NCBI RefSeq assembly: GCF_016786215.1
Contig: NZ_JADOBG010000006.1
Location: forward strand, 1 to 64,000
DNA from: Legionella bononiensis
GTDB taxonomy: Bacteria > Pseudomonadota > Gammaproteobacteria > Legionellales > Legionellaceae
DNA: 64,000 bases
Direction of reading: 5' to 3'
Part shown: positions 61,792 through 64,000 of the stretch, piece by piece
How positions within the stretch are numbered: position 1 is the first letter of the stretch
Layout of the letters: each line of letters opens with the position of its first letter
Notes under the pieces: model-generated
Seen by the model: only the letters and a program-made list of their open reading frames with translations
The model's database searches: none
Told to the model about the DNA's origin: nothing
Translations under genes and position numbers: made by a program

Positions 61792-64000
61792 ATGACCAAT
61801 ACATTAACTAACTCAGATGAAAATGAACTTCTTTTAACCAATGAATACAATCAAGCTGTCGAATTAATCGACGAATTAGCAGCTATTCTCAGTGAAAAAA
61901 CCTCTACCTTAAGTAATAGTTTACCCGTTTCTACATCTTTTACGGCGCACGAAGCATCCTCTAAAAATCAAAAAGAAGCGGAAGACGTTACTTCTGAAAG
62001 AAATAAGAAACTAGACATTATTGCCAAAAATAGTGCGGCTCGAGTCATTCAACGTGCTTGGCGTGGGCATAAAGTAAAAGAAACTATTGTCAGTAATCCA
62101 TATACAGCGTACCTGTCTTTAATTGACCCCAATGACGAAGAAAAACTAATGCTATCGGCGCTAATGTTTGGCCGCCATGTAGCAGAAATTAGAAAACAAT
62201 CTAACGAGTACATTCCAAATCCTTTTATTCCAGCTACTGGTCTTTATCATCGTTCCGATACGCATGAAGGCGAGGTAATGAAACTTTTTTGTGAGCGATT
62301 TAGCGAAGAAATGAAGGATTATAATATTTATTTACCTATCGCACTCTCAAGAAATCTAGCTATTGATTCAATTCTAGATAAATTTCCCGATAGCGATATA
62401 GAATTAAAAATGGTTGAAGAGGGTAATCTTGGCGTTTTAATTATTCGTAAAGATGAAGACGCCGAATCATTAAAACAGTTTATCGCCTCCGCTGGTTTAA
62501 TTGCCTCGCCTTGGGAAATAGCCGAATTTATTAAAGGTGAAATACCTAAGCCTGAGCAAATAAGCAGTACAAATTTACCAGCAGATCTACCAACCACTAA
62601 AAGTGATTTATTGCGAAGCCGTGTTTTTTTGAAGCTATCAGGAACCGCTGATAAATCTAAATATCCAACCCAATTATTAGCTCAATCCCTACAAAATCTT
62701 ATTAAGAATTTGCCAGATAATTTAAATGCGCAATCAATAAGGCGAATTGCTTTAATGCTTGATTTAGTGAATACATTTTACCGCTATAATTATCCTCGTT
62801 ATGCATTTTTTGTTTACATGATAGTGCATGAAATCTCACTGGAGTTTTCATTAAATCAAACTTCAGCAGAAATGGAACAAAGTTTTGAGCTATTTACACA
62901 ATCTACTACTAATACGATGTCGGACGCACTAACTCTTGGGGAGAACGAGTTAGAAGCTGTGCAGATTGTTCATTCTTCAGCACTCTCAGGATGTAATGCT
63001 TATTATCTGGCGCAAACACTAGCAGAAAAAATGCAATCGTATACAGACAAGCAACTTTATTATCCTGTCGATTTATATTATGAAACGCAAGCCATTATAA
63101 CCAATGCTGAAAGCGCAGCTGATGCCAATATTTTTATTATTACTCCCGGTGCTGTTATGCAAAATACGGGTCTTACTTTAGGGACTGATCCTAACAAATT
63201 TGTGGAAGAGTATATTATTAAACCTGATAGAAAAGACCCTGTCGTGTTGATACTAGATACCACTTCGGCACTTTATAAAGATTTAGCATTAAACGATCAC
63301 GTTAAGAAGCTGATAAGTGAAGGACAGTTATCAATCATTGTGTTTGAAAGCCTGCAAAAATTTGGTTTGCTTCATACCGATCAAGCCCAGGCAGGCAGGA
63401 TGGTAGCGTATTGCTCGAAAAAACATTTCTTAAGTGACGATTTAGCGCTTTGGGAGCAAAATACCCGAGAAGATTTTAAACAGCATGTTGATATGAGGAT
63501 TGCTGCCTATCTGCATAGTTACTGTGCTGATTTGATAGAGAAGATAAAAGAGCGGCAATTTGATAACGGTACAATATTCCATGATATTCTAGCTGCCGAT
63601 TTGTTGTGGGAAGTAGTAAACCATCAAAAATCGGAACTGGAACTTAAATCATTGCCTTATTTTTTAGTATGGCAACCGATGGGTATGGATGATGCGCTGC
63701 CATTTAACGGCAAACTAGTAGAAGATCGGGATAGTTTTGGTCATTATCATTCTTCTGTGACGAGTATATCAAGTGGCTATGGCACGATAGTGCGTTTAAG
63801 TCCTGGCGCCTCTGATGCTTTAGATAGTTTGATTCAAAGTACTCAGATTTATTTGGCTCATAAAGTAAGTGCTTCAAATAAACATATATATAATGCGTTA
63901 TTACAGGAACTTAGTCAGCAAAGCTCACTGCCGATTGAAAAAGAACTAATTATTTTAGCCGCCGCCGCTAATTTAATTTTTAACCACCATAAAGAAATAA
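61792..64000 (+). CDS. IQ-motif protein with PLP-enzyme-like active site, effector candidate (truncated by the window)
   Basis: 736 codons are visible from ATG 61792 to the window edge without a stop. Residues 1-80 are acidic. Residues about 84-98 (ARVIQRAWRGHKVKE) match the IQ calmodulin-binding consensus. Residues 100-320 parallel the frameshifted gene at 55896. From about 400 on there is a fold-type I PLP-like pattern: SALSGCNAYYLAQTLAEK, then VVLILDTTSA (Asp489) and FESLQKFGLLHTDQAQAGRMVAY, with Lys523 in the S-x-x-K-x4-H-x-D-x4-G spacing of cystathionine synthase-type enzymes. No signal peptide. Calmodulin-triggered effectors are known in Legionella (SidJ), but this is not that family. 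The chemistry is inferred. Confidence 0.8.
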   Translation, partial: MTNTLTNSDENELLLTNEYNQAVELIDELAAILSEKTSTLSNSLPVSTSFTAHEASSKNQKEAEDVTSERNKKLDIIAKNSAARVIQRAWRGHKVKETIVSNPYTAYLSLIDPNDEEKLMLSALMFGRHVAEIRKQSNEYIPNPFIPATGLYHRSDTHEGEVMKLFCERFSEEMKDYNIYLPIALSRNLAIDSILDKFPDSDIELKMVEEGNLGVLIIRKDEDAESLKQFIASAGLIASPWEIAEFIKGEIPKPEQISSTNLPADLPTTKSDLLRSRVFLKLSGTADKSKYPTQLLAQSLQNLIKNLPDNLNAQSIRRIALMLDLVNTFYRYNYPRYAFFVYMIVHEISLEFSLNQTSAEMEQSFELFTQSTTNTMSDALTLGENELEAVQIVHSSALSGCNAYYLAQTLAEKMQSYTDKQLYYPVDLYYETQAIITNAESAADANIFIITPGAVMQNTGLTLGTDPNKFVEEYIIKPDRKDPVVLILDTTSALYKDLALNDHVKKLISEGQLSIIVFESLQKFGLLHTDQAQAGRMVAYCSKKHFLSDDLALWEQNTREDFKQHVDMRIAAYLHSYCADLIEKIKERQFDNGTIFHDILAADLLWEVVNHQKSELELKSLPYFLVWQPMGMDDALPFNGKLVEDRDSFGHYHSSVTSISSGYGTIVRLSPGASDALDSLIQSTQIYLAHKVSASNKHIYNALLQELSQQSSLPIEKELIILAAAANLIFNHHKEI

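Overview
The window looks like a chromosomal segment of a Legionella-type gammaproteobacterium. It is AT-rich by eye. It carries a dense set of proteins with the architecture of Dot/Icm effectors: two very large ankyrin proteins, coiled-coil and internal-repeat giants, a GxSxG lipase-like protein, IQ-motif proteins and a TMEM43 homologue. These are interspersed with ordinary housekeeping genes (tRNAs, YacG, MtfA, YqhA). The genus is an inference from gene content; no database was consulted.

Layout: 1-400 is a tRNA operon on the minus strand (promoter, tRNA-Ala, two identical tRNA-Glu). 511-7558 holds a transglutaminase-like protein, a PAS-GGDEF cyclase, TMEM43, a lipase-like effector candidate, YqhA and a membrane/coiled-coil protein. 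7559-13183 is a 1.3-kaa coiled-coil/repeat protein flanked by long intergenic stretches of dispersed repeats, including a 74-bp perfect inverted pair. 13184-16228 has a secreted HAD phosphatase, a divergent LysR/VOC pair and a small exported helical protein. 16478-19483 is an ankyrin protein.

19813-37573 is the centrepiece: 24 genes on the minus strand, nearly all overlapping or separated by 10 nt or less, in the order fliQ-fliR-flhB-flhA-flgF-flgG-flgA-flgH-flgI-flgB-flgC-fliE-fliF-orf-fliH-fliI-fliJ-fliK-flgD-flgE-fliM-fliN-fliO-fliP. They encode a flagellar export apparatus, MS ring, rod, P and L rings and hook. There is no filament, hook-filament junction, cap, stator, FlgJ, chemotaxis or flagellar regulator gene. 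FliG is replaced by an unrelated-looking 145-aa protein, FliF has lost the FliG-binding tail, and FliM, FlgD and FliK are cut down. Read together, this is a candidate flagellum-derived, non-rotating type III secretion machine. Its upstream flank (37879-39510) is a 1.6-kb composite tandem-repeat array.

39696-45623 has an AMP-forming acyl ligase, small proteins, a VOC protein, YacG and a repeat-containing effector candidate. 45958-49680 is a 1240-aa ankyrin protein with a putative Cys-His hydrolase core. 49972-54230 has MtfA and a two-gene glycerolipid acyltransferase operon (PlsB-like plus HAD-PlsC fusion) that looks more GC-rich than its surroundings. 54292-57545 has a stand-alone GHKL ATPase, a GNAT-like protein, a frameshifted IQ-type protein and a duplicate of its C-terminal domain. 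57694-61036 is a phzF-aminotransferase-ornithine cyclodeaminase operon with a divergent MarR regulator, followed by remnants of a resolvase and of an IS66 gene. The window ends inside a large IQ-motif protein that carries what looks like a PLP-enzyme active site.
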